DNA from: Pseudomonas sp. BBP2017
GTDB lineage: Bacteria; Pseudomonadota; Gammaproteobacteria; Pseudomonadales; Pseudomonadaceae
Direction of reading: 5' to 3'
DNA: 64,000 nucleotides
Assembly: GCF_003024385.1 (NCBI RefSeq)
Contig: NZ_PVZN01000001.1
Span: forward strand, 550,084-614,083
Shown: positions 1 through 8,386 of the stretch, piece by piece
How positions within the stretch are numbered: position 1 is the first letter of the stretch
Layout of the letters: each line of letters begins with the position of its first letter
Translations under genes and position numbers: made by a program
Notes under the pieces: model-generated
Databases searched by the model: none
What the model was told of the DNA's origin: nothing
Seen by the model: the letters and a program-made list of their open reading frames with translations, nothing else

Positions 1-1
1 T

Positions 2-1366
2 ATCCGTGCACTGGTGCTCGCCTCTCCGGCGTTCAAAGTCAAACTTTATGTACCCCTGGCCCGGCCGGGGCTGGCCTTGCTGCGTAAGCTGCGCGGCAAC
101 TTTTTCGTCGACAGCTACGTCAAAGCGCGCTTTCTCAGTCACGACCCGCAGCGCATAGCGTCCTATGACCAGGACCCGCTGATCACCAAGAGCATTTCGG
201 TCAATGTGCTCCTGGGCCTCTACGAAGCCGGCGAACGCGTGGTCGCCGATGCCCAGGCGATCGGGGTACCGACCCAGCTGCTGATCTCCGGCGCCGACTT
301 CGTGGTGCATCGCAAACCCCAGGAGCAGTTTTTCGAGCGCCTGGGCAGCGTGCACAAGGAAAAGCACATTCTGCCGGGGTTCTACCACGACACCCTGGGG
401 GAAAAGGATCGTGCACCGGTCATCGCCCGCATACGCCGCTTTATCCTGCAGAATTTCGCCAGCCCCTCGAATCGCCCATCATTGCTGAACGCCGACCGCC
501 TCGGCGCCACCTGCGCCGAGGCCGAATCGCTGGCCACCACACTGCCGCGCAACTCCCTGCGCGACCTGTACTGGCGCATGACCCGTGCCAGCCTCAGCCT
601 GGGTAGCAAACTGTCGTCCGGGGTAAAGCTGGGCTTTGACACCGGTTTCGACTCGGGCAGCACACTCGACTACGTGTACCGCAACCGCGCCACCGGGCTT
701 TCTCCAATTGGCCGGCTGATCGATCGCAATTACCTCGACTCCATCGGCTGGCGAGGCATCCGCCAACGCAAGCTGCACGTCGAAGAGCTGCTGCGCCTGG
801 CGATCATCGGGTTACGCGAACAGCAGCAGCCTGTGCGCATCGTCGACATCGCCGCAGGCCACGGGCGCTATATCCTTGAGGCCGTACAAGGCATGAGCCC
901 GTTGCCGGAGTCGATCCTGCTGCGTGACTACAGCGACATCAACGTGCGCGATGGCAGCGCGCTGATCGCTGAAAAAGGCCTTGGCGACATCGCCCGATTC
1001 GTCAAAGGTGATGCATTCGACGGCCAGGACCTGGCTACGCTGTCGCCAAAACCGAACCTGGCGGTGGTCTCCGGGCTCTATGAGCTGTTTGCCGACAATC
1101 AGATGGTCAGTCGCTCCCTGGCAGGGCTTGCCGATGCCATCGAACCTGGCGGTTATCTGGTCTACACCGGGCAACCCTGGCACCCGCAACTGGAGCTGAT
1201 CGCCCGCGCCCTGACCAGCCACCGCGCCGGCCAGGCCTGGGTGATGCGCCGCCGCAGCCAGGCCGAGATGGACCAGTTGGTGGAAGCAGCAGGCTTTCGC
1301 AAAGTGACCCAGCGCATCGACCAATGGGGGATTTTCAGCGTATCGCTCGCCCAGCGGGTGCAATGA
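2..1366 (+). CDS. alpha/beta hydrolase-methyltransferase fusion (YnbC-like), 5' end outside window
   Basis: The reading frame is open from the first bases, so the start and the hydrolase nucleophile (GxSxG) lie upstream of the window. What remains holds the last part of an alpha/beta hydrolase: an acid residue in a GADFV segment and a likely catalytic His in FYHD. A class I SAM-dependent methyltransferase domain follows, with a motif I of the D-x-A-x-G-x-G type (VDIAAGHGRY). This two-domain arrangement is that of E. coli YnbC. The stop overlaps the next start (ATGATGA), so the two are probably co-translated. The neighbours are lipid enzymes, which suggests action on a lipid or lipid headgroup. 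The substrate is unknown. Confidence 0.85.
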   Translation: MRALVLASPAFKVKLYVPLARPGLALLRKLRGNFFVDSYVKARFLSHDPQRIASYDQDPLITKSISVNVLLGLYEAGERVVADAQAIGVPTQLLISGADFVVHRKPQEQFFERLGSVHKEKHILPGFYHDTLGEKDRAPVIARIRRFILQNFASPSNRPSLLNADRLGATCAEAESLATTLPRNSLRDLYWRMTRASLSLGSKLSSGVKLGFDTGFDSGSTLDYVYRNRATGLSPIGRLIDRNYLDSIGWRGIRQRKLHVEELLRLAIIGLREQQQPVRIVDIAAGHGRYILEAVQGMSPLPESILLRDYSDINVRDGSALIAEKGLGDIARFVKGDAFDGQDLATLSPKPNLAVVSGLYELFADNQMVSRSLAGLADAIEPGGYLVYTGQPWHPQLELIARALTSHRAGQAWVMRRRSQAEMDQLVEAAGFRKVTQRIDQWGIFSVSLAQRVQ

Positions 1367-2718
1367 TGAGCCTAAGCGCCACCGCCCCGGTGACCGCACG
1401 CGAACCTGGCCTGCTCAAACCCGCAGTACTCTGGCTGTTGCTATTGGCGCCCCTGTTTTTCGGCACGTACGGCTTCGCCACCTGGGTCACCGCCCAGCGC
1501 GAAGATGTCGCCAGCCTGGTGTTTGCCTGGGAACAGCATGTGCCGTTCTGGCCCTGGACCATCGTGCCCTACTGGTCCATCGACCTGCTGTACGGCTTTT
1601 CCCTGTTGCTGCCGCGCAGCCGCCAGGCCCTCAAGCGCCATGCCCTGCGCCTGCTCACTGCCCAGCTGATTGCCGTCAGTTGTTTCTTGCTCTGGCCTTT
1701 GCGCTTCACTTTCGAGCGACCCGAGCTGGACGGTGTGTTCGGCTGGCTGTTTGCCGTACTCGCAGGCTTCGACAAACCGTTCAACCAGGCCCCCTCATTG
1801 CACATCGCCCTGCTGGTAGTGCTGTGGGTGTGCTACGCGCAGCATTGCCGGGGGCTGTGGCGCTGGCTGGTGCATGGCTGGTTTGCCTTGATCGGCGTAT
1901 CGGTACTGACCACCTACCAGCATCACTTCATTGATGTGCCCACCGGCGCCTTGGCCGGCTGGCTCTGTGTCTGGCTGTGGCCACTGGAGCGTCCCGGCAT
2001 GTTGCAACGGCTACAGCTGACACGCGATCGAAAACGCTGGCAGCTGGCCGTGCGCTACACACTCGGCGCTGCACTGTTTGCCATCCCTGCCTTCGCCCTG
2101 GGCGGTGGCGGGTTGTGGTTGCTCTGGCCTGCGACCGCACTGCTGCTGGTGGCGCTGAACTACGCGCTGTTCGATGCCGCCGGCTTTCAGAAAGACGCCA
2201 ACGGTCGCTTGAGCGCCGCCGCATGCTGGTTGTTGGCGCCTTATCTGGCAGCGGCCTGGATCAACTCACGGCTGTGGACGCACAAACACCCGCAGCCTGA
2301 CCGGGTAATCGATGACGTCTGGCTAGGGCGCATCCCCACCACCGCGCAATTACGCCACAGCCCGTTCAATGCCGTGCTCGACCTGTGCGCCGAACTCCCC
2401 CTCAACGCGGGAACCGTGGCTTATCAGGCAGTGCCGGTGCTCGATCTGACAGCACCGACGACGGCGCAATGCCTTGAGCTGGCCTTGGCGCTGGAGCGCC
2501 TGCGCCAGCAGGGCCCGGTGCTGGTCTGCTGCGCCCTGGGCTACTCCCGCAGTGCAACGGCAGTGGCAGCCTGGTTGCTACACAGTGGCCGGGCTGCCAG
2601 TGTTGACGCTGCCCTCGAACGGCTTCAGCAGGCTCGCCCGCAGGTGGTTCTGCACGCTGCGCACCGTCAGGCCCTGACGCCATTGAGTAAAAAGCAGTCG
2701 AGGGTGTATGACCACTGA
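1363..2718 (+). CDS. PAP2-like / dual-specificity phosphatase fusion membrane protein (YnbD-like)
   Basis: The N-terminal half has several hydrophobic helices and the elements of the PAP2/Aur1 lipid phosphatase family: a PSLH segment near residues 144-147 (in place of PSGH) and HHFID near 187-191. The C-terminal part is a cysteine phosphatase of the dual-specificity type with CALGYSR at about 390-396, a CX5R loop. The residue before the catalytic Cys is Cys, not the usual His. The start at 1363 overlaps the previous stop by 4 bases. An in-frame upstream start at 1324 would lie deep inside the previous gene. The domain order matches E. coli YnbD. A role in dephosphorylating a lipid intermediate is inferred. 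Confidence 0.85.
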   Translation: MMSLSATAPVTAREPGLLKPAVLWLLLLAPLFFGTYGFATWVTAQREDVASLVFAWEQHVPFWPWTIVPYWSIDLLYGFSLLLPRSRQALKRHALRLLTAQLIAVSCFLLWPLRFTFERPELDGVFGWLFAVLAGFDKPFNQAPSLHIALLVVLWVCYAQHCRGLWRWLVHGWFALIGVSVLTTYQHHFIDVPTGALAGWLCVWLWPLERPGMLQRLQLTRDRKRWQLAVRYTLGAALFAIPAFALGGGGLWLLWPATALLLVALNYALFDAAGFQKDANGRLSAAACWLLAPYLAAAWINSRLWTHKHPQPDRVIDDVWLGRIPTTAQLRHSPFNAVLDLCAELPLNAGTVAYQAVPVLDLTAPTTAQCLELALALERLRQQGPVLVCCALGYSRSATAVAAWLLHSGRAASVDAALERLQQARPQVVLHAAHRQALTPLSKKQSRVYDH

Positions 2719-3163
2719 AATGCAACTGTACTGTGTCGCCAGCCTGCTGCGCCGCGGACGCAGCCTGGATCAATTATCCACCGGGCTGACATTGCTGGGC
2801 GTGTTGCTCGGGCTCGGCCCCTGGTGGCTGGCCACGTTCAACCCCTGGCCGCTGGCGCTCGGCTGCGCGTTGCTGATACTGGGGGCCGTGCAGAAATACT
2901 GGGCACTGAGGGTGGCCTTCGATGCCGATCTGTTCCAACGGCTGGCCGATACCCCGTCAACACTGGACGACAAGACCCAAGCGCTGGATCACGCCCTGGC
3001 TTCACTTGGCCTGCAAGCTGCCGAACACGGCGGCCGAGCGTGGCCTGAACGCAGTCGCGGCGCCTTGGCGCTGCTGCGCCGTCAAGCGCTCATGCTCGCG
3101 GCACAACTACTCCTGACCCTGGGCTGCCTGCTGGCCAGCCCCTGGTGGACCACAGCCGGATAA
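2708..3163 (+). CDS. small membrane protein of the lipid operon
   Basis: A 151-residue protein with a pair of hydrophobic segments near residues 25-65 and another near the C-terminus (about 125-148), with a charged stretch between. It overlaps the preceding gene by 11 bases and has a GAGGG just upstream of its ATG. I looked for the CDP-alcohol phosphotransferase motif (DGxxAR...GxxxDxxxD), which would fit this operon, and did not find it. I do not recognise the family. Its position between the PAP2/DSP phosphatase and the acyltransferase suggests a structural or helper role in the same membrane pathway, but this is inference from context alone. Confidence 0.7.
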   Translation: MTTEMQLYCVASLLRRGRSLDQLSTGLTLLGVLLGLGPWWLATFNPWPLALGCALLILGAVQKYWALRVAFDADLFQRLADTPSTLDDKTQALDHALASLGLQAAEHGGRAWPERSRGALALLRRQALMLAAQLLLTLGCLLASPWWTTAG

Positions 3164-3172
3164 GGAATCCCT

Positions 3173-3793
3173 ATGCTCGCACCCTTGGTCGCGCACCTCA
3201 TCACCTCAGCCGCACGCTCCATCACCGGTGCCCGCAGCCTGTGGCTCGGCTGCGGCCCGGAGCCTGTGCAACGCATCTACTTTGCCAATCACAGCAGCCA
3301 TGGCGATTTCGTCTTGCTGTGGGCCTCGCTGCCGCCGGCTTTGCGCAGAACCACTCGGCCGGTGGCGGGTGCTGATTACTGGCAAACCACTGCCGTGCGC
3401 CGCTACGTGATCAATCAGGTGTTCAATGGCGTATTGATCGACCGTGAGCGCCATGACCCACAGGCCAACCCCCTGCAACCCATGCTCGATGCCCTGGAGG
3501 GTGGTGACTCCCTGATCATTTTCCCCGAAGGCACGCGTAATCAGGAAGACGGCCTGCTGCCGTTCAAAAGCGGAATCTTTCACCTGGCCACAGCGTACCC
3601 ACAGGTGCAACTGGTTCCGGTGTGGATCGCCAACCTCAATCGGGTCATGCCCAAGGGCCGTGTACTGCCGTTGCCGTTGCTCTGCACTACCAGCTTCGGC
3701 ACACCGCTGCAGCTCGAAGACGGTGAGAGCAAAGCACAATTTCTTCAACGTAGCCGTGCCGCGTTGCTGGACCTGGCCCCGGAGCATTGCTGA
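3173..3793 (+). CDS. PlsC-like 1-acylglycerol-3-phosphate O-acyltransferase
   Basis: A 206-residue protein with the acyltransferase block I (NHSSHGD, H40 to D45, the HX4D catalytic pair) and block III (FPEGTR, about residues 117-122). It would transfer an acyl group to lysophosphatidic acid or a related lysolipid at the inner membrane. It starts 9 bases after the previous stop with an AAGGA ribosome site. It is shorter than many housekeeping PlsC proteins and sits beside a CdsA homologue, so it may be an operon-specific acyltransferase that supplies phosphatidic acid or a variant lipid to the next enzyme. Confidence 0.85.
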   Translation: MLAPLVAHLITSAARSITGARSLWLGCGPEPVQRIYFANHSSHGDFVLLWASLPPALRRTTRPVAGADYWQTTAVRRYVINQVFNGVLIDRERHDPQANPLQPMLDALEGGDSLIIFPEGTRNQEDGLLPFKSGIFHLATAYPQVQLVPVWIANLNRVMPKGRVLPLPLLCTTSFGTPLQLEDGESKAQFLQRSRAALLDLAPEHC

Positions 3794-3795
3794 AC

Positions 3796-4728
3796 ATGGA
3801 TAACCAGACTCTGACGTTATTTGCCGGCATCGGCGCGCTGCTGCTGTCGGCCTCGCTGATCGGCTTGATCCTCAAATGGCGTAGCGGCGGCGCAACCAGT
3901 GCCGTGATCGACAACCTCAATGCGCGGATCAATGCCTGGTGGGTGATGGTGCTGGTCATTGGCATCGCCTTCTGGCTGGGCAACGGCGCAGTGATCCTGC
4001 TTTTCTACGCCGTATCGTTCTATGCCTTGCGTGAATTCCTCACCCTGACCCCGACCCGGCGCAGCGACTACCCGGCCCTGGTGGCAGCCTTCTATCTGGC
4101 ACTACCGCTGCAATACCTGCTGATTTACGCCGACTGGTATGGATTGTTCTCGATCTTCATCCCGGTCTATGTGTTCTTGCTTCTACCGATCCTCGCGTCC
4201 CTGGGCGGTGACAGCGCGCATTTTCTCGAGCGCGCCTCCAAAGTCCAGTGGGGCCTGATGATTGCGGTGTACTGCATATCGTTCGTGCCAGCCCTGCTGA
4301 CCCTGGACATCGCCGGTTATGAGGGCCGCAACCTGTTGCTGATTGCTTACCTGGTGATCGTCGTGCAACTGTCCGATGTGCTGCAGTACGTCTGCGGCAA
4401 ACTGTTCGGCAAGCACAAGATCGCCCCCAACCTGTCACCGTCGAAAACCGTCGAAGGCTTTGTCGGCGGCCTGTTACTGGCGTCGCTGATCGGCGCTGCG
4501 CTGTGGTGGATCACCCCGTTCAACCTCTGGCAGTCGTTCCTGATAGCGCTGCTGATCAACCTGCTGGGTTTTGCCGGCGGCATCGTCATGTCCGCGATCA
4601 AACGCGACCGTGGTGTCAAGGATTGGGGGCACATGATCGAAGGCCACGGCGGCATGCTCGATCGCCTGGACTCGGTGTGCTTTGCCGCACCGATCTTCTT
4701 TCACCTGGTGCGTTACTGGTGGACCTGA
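3796..4728 (+). CDS. phosphatidate cytidylyltransferase, CdsA/YnbB family
   Basis: An integral membrane protein of 310 residues with many hydrophobic helices. Near the C-terminus it carries the family signature (SAIKRDRGVKDW followed by GHGGMLDRLDS), which binds the metal and CTP. It converts phosphatidic acid and CTP to CDP-diacylglycerol. I chose ATG 3796, with GGAG 12 bases upstream, over the TTG at 3787, which overlaps plsC. It is the last gene of the run and is followed by a REP pair. The genomic company (YnbC- and YnbD-like genes) suggests the YnbB-type paralogue rather than the housekeeping cdsA, which normally lies with dxr, bamA and lpx genes. Confidence 0.88.
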   Translation: MDNQTLTLFAGIGALLLSASLIGLILKWRSGGATSAVIDNLNARINAWWVMVLVIGIAFWLGNGAVILLFYAVSFYALREFLTLTPTRRSDYPALVAAFYLALPLQYLLIYADWYGLFSIFIPVYVFLLLPILASLGGDSAHFLERASKVQWGLMIAVYCISFVPALLTLDIAGYEGRNLLLIAYLVIVVQLSDVLQYVCGKLFGKHKIAPNLSPSKTVEGFVGGLLLASLIGAALWWITPFNLWQSFLIALLINLLGFAGGIVMSAIKRDRGVKDWGHMIEGHGGMLDRLDSVCFAAPIFFHLVRYWWT

Positions 4729-4734
4729 GATCGC

Positions 4735-4790
4735 TCGCGGGGCAAGCCCGCTCCTACCCCGGTCGGTGGGAGCCGGCTCGCCCCGCGATG
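4735..4790. repeat. REP pair (BIME-like)
   Basis: Two inverted REP copies: TCGCGGGGCAAGCCCGCTCC, then a short spacer, then GGAGCCGGCTCGCCCCGCGAT (one arm diverged). This is the P. putida-type REP. It lies just after the stop of the CdsA-like gene, where it may stabilise the mRNA end or limit read-through into the moxR operon. Confidence 0.85.
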
Positions 4791-4917
4791 TGTGGTCGAT
4801 TTGCACAAAATTACCTGCCGCCATTAGTAGCCTGAGGCCCGGATAGATTAAAGTAACAACCCCCGCCCGGGCGCTTTCACGCCGCACGCCCAGGCTTTTG
4901 TCCAGGAATCGTCAACG

Positions 4918-5877
4918 ATGGAACACCGTGAGGCGCTGATCGCGCTGCGCACCTTTCTTTCAACCCAGATCCTGGGTCAGGAAAAGCTCGTCGAGCGCTT
5001 GCTCATCGTCCTCCTGGCTGACGGCCACATGCTGGTTGAAGGCGCCCCCGGCCTGGCCAAGACCAAGGCCATCAAGGAACTGGCCGAAGGCGTCGAAGCC
5101 GAGTTCCATCGTATCCAGTTCACCCCCGACCTGCTCCCGGCCGATATCACCGGTACCGAGATCTATCGCCCGGAAACCGGCAGTTTCGTGTTCCAGCAAG
5201 GGCCGATCTTCCACAATCTGGTACTGGCCGACGAAATCAACCGGGCCCCGGCCAAGGTTCAGTCGGCGCTGCTTGAGGCCATGGCCGAACGCCAGGTCAG
5301 CGTCGGGCGCAGCACCTACGAGCTGTCGCCATTGTTCCTGGTCATGGCCACGCAGAACCCGATCGAGCAGGAAGGTACCTACCCGCTGCCAGAAGCCCAG
5401 CTCGACCGTTTCCTCATGCATGTGAAAATCGGTTTCCCGGATGCTTCCGTGGAACGCCGGATTCTCCAGCAGGCCCGTGGCGAAGCACTCAATGGCGAGG
5501 CCAAACCGGAACGACGAGTCAGCCAGCAGGCGATCTTCGCCGCCCGCAAGGAAATCCTCGGCCTGTATATGGCCGATGCGGTAGAGGAATACCTGGTACA
5601 GCTGGTCATGGCCACCCGCACGCCGGGCAAATTCGACCTGGAGCTCGCCGACTGGATCGCCTATGGCGCCAGCCCGCGTGGCTCGATCGCCCTGGACCGT
5701 TGCGCGCGCGCCCACGCCTGGCTGGCCGGGCGCGACTTCGTCAGCCCGGAAGACATCCAGGCCGTGCTGTTCGACGTGCTGCGCCACCGCATCATTCTTT
5801 CCTTCGAGGCCGAGGCCGCCGGGATCGATCAGGACCGGGTAATCCAGCGCGTCCTCGACGTCGTCGCCGTCGCCTGA
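4918..5877 (+). CDS. MoxR family AAA+ ATPase of the Bat operon
   Basis: A 319-residue AAA+ protein with Walker A GAPGLAKTK (about 42-50), Walker B LVLADEIN (about 101-108), a sensor region around MATQNP, and the arginine-containing QLDRF segment typical of MoxR. These ATPases act with VWA-domain proteins as chaperone-like remodelling modules, often in envelope stress or metal insertion. It is the first gene of a six-gene set (moxR, DUF58, DUF4381, VWA, VWA-TPR, BatD) with small gaps or overlaps. A CCAGGAA sequence precedes the ATG. The cellular substrate of these systems in pseudomonads is not known to me. Confidence 0.93.
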   Translation: MEHREALIALRTFLSTQILGQEKLVERLLIVLLADGHMLVEGAPGLAKTKAIKELAEGVEAEFHRIQFTPDLLPADITGTEIYRPETGSFVFQQGPIFHNLVLADEINRAPAKVQSALLEAMAERQVSVGRSTYELSPLFLVMATQNPIEQEGTYPLPEAQLDRFLMHVKIGFPDASVERRILQQARGEALNGEAKPERRVSQQAIFAARKEILGLYMADAVEEYLVQLVMATRTPGKFDLELADWIAYGASPRGSIALDRCARAHAWLAGRDFVSPEDIQAVLFDVLRHRIILSFEAEAAGIDQDRVIQRVLDVVAVA

Positions 5878-5881
5878 CGCC

Positions 5882-6826
5882 ATGCCCGATAGCCTGCTGA
5901 CCGCGCCCGGAATCCGTATCAGCCTCGCCGAGCTGATCGAGATGCGTCATCGTGTGCGCGAAGTGCAATTGTTCTCCCGGCCCGGCCAGCGCAGCCCGCT
6001 GGTGGGGCTGCACCACTCGAAACTGCGTGGCCGCGGGGTCGACTTCGACCAGGTGCGGGTCTACCAGGCCGGCGACGATGTGCGCAATATCGACTGGCGG
6101 GTGACCGCGCGCACCCAGGAGCCACACACCAAACTCTTTCATGAGGAACGTGAGCGGCCGATATTCATTCTCGTCGAACAAAGCCAGCGCCTGTTCTTCG
6201 GCTCGGGACTGATGTTCAAATCGGTGCTCGCAGCCCAGGCTGCGGCGCTGATCGGCTGGGCCGCCTTGGGTCATAACGACCGCATCGGTGGCCTGGTGTT
6301 CGGTGACAACGAGCACTACGAAATCAAACCTCGGCGCAGCAAGCAGAGCCTGCTGCAATTGCTCAACCGCCTGGCCCGGGTCAACCAGTCGCTGCATACC
6401 GAAGCCAAGCCGCAGGCTGACAGCCTCGGACTGGCCCTGCGCCGCGCCCGCGAAGTACTGCGCCCGGGCAGCCTGGCAATCATCATCTGCGACGAGCGCG
6501 CCTTGAGCCCGGCGGTGGAGCAGCAACTGAGCCTGCTGTCGCGCCACTGCGACCTGCTCCTGTTGCCGCTGTCCGACCCGCTCGACCACGCCCTGCCCGC
6601 CGCCGGCCTGCTGCGTTTTGCCCAGCACGGTGCGCAACTGGAGCTCGACACGCTCGACCCGACCTTGCGCCGCAGCTACCGTCAACAGAGCGAAGCGCGT
6701 ATCGAGCGCTGGGAGCTGCTGGCACAAAAGCTTCGGGTGGTGCTGATGCCCTTGAGCACGCAAAGCGAAATGATCGAACAACTGCGTGAGTACCTCAACG
6801 CGCAACGACCGGGGAAAGCCCAGTGA
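5882..6826 (+). CDS. DUF58 domain protein of the MoxR/Bat operon
   Basis: A 314-residue cytoplasmic protein with the DUF58 hallmark (VRVYQAGDDVRNIDWRVTAR, about residues 57-76), followed by a VWA-like region. DUF58 proteins always accompany MoxR ATPases and are thought to be their VWA-type partners. The gene begins 4 bases after the moxR stop and ends overlapping the DUF4381 gene by 4 bases, which implies translational coupling. The function is inferred from the operon; no enzymatic residues are evident. Confidence 0.9.
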   Translation: MPDSLLTAPGIRISLAELIEMRHRVREVQLFSRPGQRSPLVGLHHSKLRGRGVDFDQVRVYQAGDDVRNIDWRVTARTQEPHTKLFHEERERPIFILVEQSQRLFFGSGLMFKSVLAAQAAALIGWAALGHNDRIGGLVFGDNEHYEIKPRRSKQSLLQLLNRLARVNQSLHTEAKPQADSLGLALRRAREVLRPGSLAIIICDERALSPAVEQQLSLLSRHCDLLLLPLSDPLDHALPAAGLLRFAQHGAQLELDTLDPTLRRSYRQQSEARIERWELLAQKLRVVLMPLSTQSEMIEQLREYLNAQRPGKAQ

Positions 6827-7317
6827 ACCCGCTGGAGCAACTGCAACCACTGATCAGCCCGGCGCCAATCAGTTGGTGGCCACTGGCCCCAGGCTGGTGG
6901 CTGTTGCTTGCCCTGCTGCCGTTGCTGGGTTGGGGCGTGTGGCGCCTACGACACTGGCGCCCAGGCAAAAAGCCTATCGTGCGCGCCGAACTGCCCCTGG
7001 ACCCGATCCGTATCGAAGCGCTGGCGGAGCTCGCGCGCCTGCCCAAACCCTATGACGGTGAGCCGGCCGGCGCTTGGCTGCAGCAGATCAACGCGCTGCT
7101 CAAACGCCTGTGCCGCAACCATTACCCGGGTAGCCACAGCCATACCCTCAATGGCCGGCAGTGGCTGGCCTTTCTCGACAACCGTTGCCCAGCCGCCGGC
7201 CTGACCCGCTGGATGGTCCTGGTCGAAGGCGCCTACAAGCCCGAATGCAAGCTCGATGACAAGGCCATCGCCGGACTTAGTCAAGCGGTCGAAACCTGGA
7301 TCCGTAAACATGTTTGA
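6823..7317 (+). CDS. DUF4381 membrane protein of the Bat operon
   Basis: A 164-residue protein with one clear transmembrane helix (about residues 21-43, starting in WWPLAPGWWLLLALLPLLG) and a soluble C-terminal domain with an alpha-helical look. Proteins of this kind sit between DUF58 and the first VWA gene in Bat operons and are likely membrane adaptors. It overlaps the DUF58 gene by 4 bases and the next VWA gene by 8 bases. Nothing suggests catalysis. Confidence 0.88.
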   Translation: MNPLEQLQPLISPAPISWWPLAPGWWLLLALLPLLGWGVWRLRHWRPGKKPIVRAELPLDPIRIEALAELARLPKPYDGEPAGAWLQQINALLKRLCRNHYPGSHSHTLNGRQWLAFLDNRCPAAGLTRWMVLVEGAYKPECKLDDKAIAGLSQAVETWIRKHV

Positions 7318-8386
7318 ACTGGCCTGGCCATGGGTTTTCCTGCTGTTGCCGCTGCCTTGGCTGGCGCGCTTGCTGCTGCCTGGCGCCGACAGTGGCGAAC
7401 CGGTACTCAAAGTCAGTTTTCTCAATGAACTCGAAGGTCTGGCCGGGCGCCGTGCACGTCTGAACCTGCCGACCTGGCGTCAGCAGGCACCCTTCGTCGT
7501 GGTCTGGCTGTTACTGCTGCTGGCCGCCGCCCGCCCGCAGTGGCTGGGCGAGCCGGTGCCGGTGTCCGCCAGCGGCCGCGACCTGCTGGTGGCGGTGGAT
7601 GTCTCCGGCTCCATGGACTTTCCCGACATGCACTGGCAGGACGAAGAAGTCAGCCGTCTGACCTTGGTCAAGACTCTGCTCGGCGACTTCCTTGAAGCCC
7701 GCCAGGGCGACCGTGTCGGCCTGATCCTGTTCGGCAGCCAGGCCTACCTGCAAGCACCGCTGACCTTCGATCGACGTACCGTACGCACCTTCCTCGACGA
7801 AGCGCAGATCGGCATTGCCGGCAAGAACACCGCCATCGGCGATGCCATTGGCCTGGCACTCAAGCGCCTGCGCCAGCGCCCGGCGCAGAGCCGGGTATTG
7901 GTGTTGGTCACTGACGGCGCCAACAATGGCGGACAGATCCACCCACTGACCGCCGCCCGCCTGGCCGCCCAGGAAAATGTACGGATCTACACCATCGGCA
8001 TCGGCGCCGACCCGGAAGAAACCGGCACTGCCGGCTTGCTCGGCCTCAACCCGAGCCTGGACCTGGACGAGGCCTCACTCAAGGAAATCGCCGGGCTGAC
8101 CGGCGGCACCTATTTCCGCGCCCGTGACGGCGAACAGCTACGGGATATCGATGGTGCCCTGGACCGCCTGGAACCGGTGGCCCAGCAACCGACCCAGGCG
8201 CGTACCGCCGAGGCCTTGTACAGCTGGCCGCTGGCGCTGGCCTTGCTGCTCAGCGTATTGCTGGTCATCCAGGAACAATGGCCGGACAACCGCCTGCAAC
8301 GTCTGCTACGCCGCCCCAGCTTTCTGGTTCCACATCCGCAGTGGCGTGAGCGGCTCAAGCGCCTGCGTCTGAGGAGACGCCGATGA
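7310..8386 (+). CDS. VWA-domain membrane protein (BatA-like)
   Basis: A 358-residue protein with two N-terminal hydrophobic helices, a VWA domain with an intact MIDAS (DVSGSMD, D97), a second conserved Thr/Asp segment around TDGANN, and a final transmembrane helix near residue 305-322. The MIDAS should bind a divalent metal and mediate a protein contact, probably with the neighbouring Bat proteins at the inner membrane. I start it at ATG 7310 (MFELAWPW). The longer frame from 7256 would run through the end of the DUF4381 gene and lacks the family's N-terminal form. It overlaps the next start by 4 bases. Confidence 0.92.
   Translation: MFELAWPWVFLLLPLPWLARLLLPGADSGEPVLKVSFLNELEGLAGRRARLNLPTWRQQAPFVVVWLLLLLAAARPQWLGEPVPVSASGRDLLVAVDVSGSMDFPDMHWQDEEVSRLTLVKTLLGDFLEARQGDRVGLILFGSQAYLQAPLTFDRRTVRTFLDEAQIGIAGKNTAIGDAIGLALKRLRQRPAQSRVLVLVTDGANNGGQIHPLTAARLAAQENVRIYTIGIGADPEETGTAGLLGLNPSLDLDEASLKEIAGLTGGTYFRARDGEQLRDIDGALDRLEPVAQQPTQARTAEALYSWPLALALLLSVLLVIQEQWPDNRLQRLLRRPSFLVPHPQWRERLKRLRLRRRR

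Noticed and set aside
2708..3163. CDP-alcohol phosphatidyltransferase in the lipid operon
   Set aside because: It was expected by analogy to YnbA, but the 151-residue protein lacks the DGxxAR...D...D motif.
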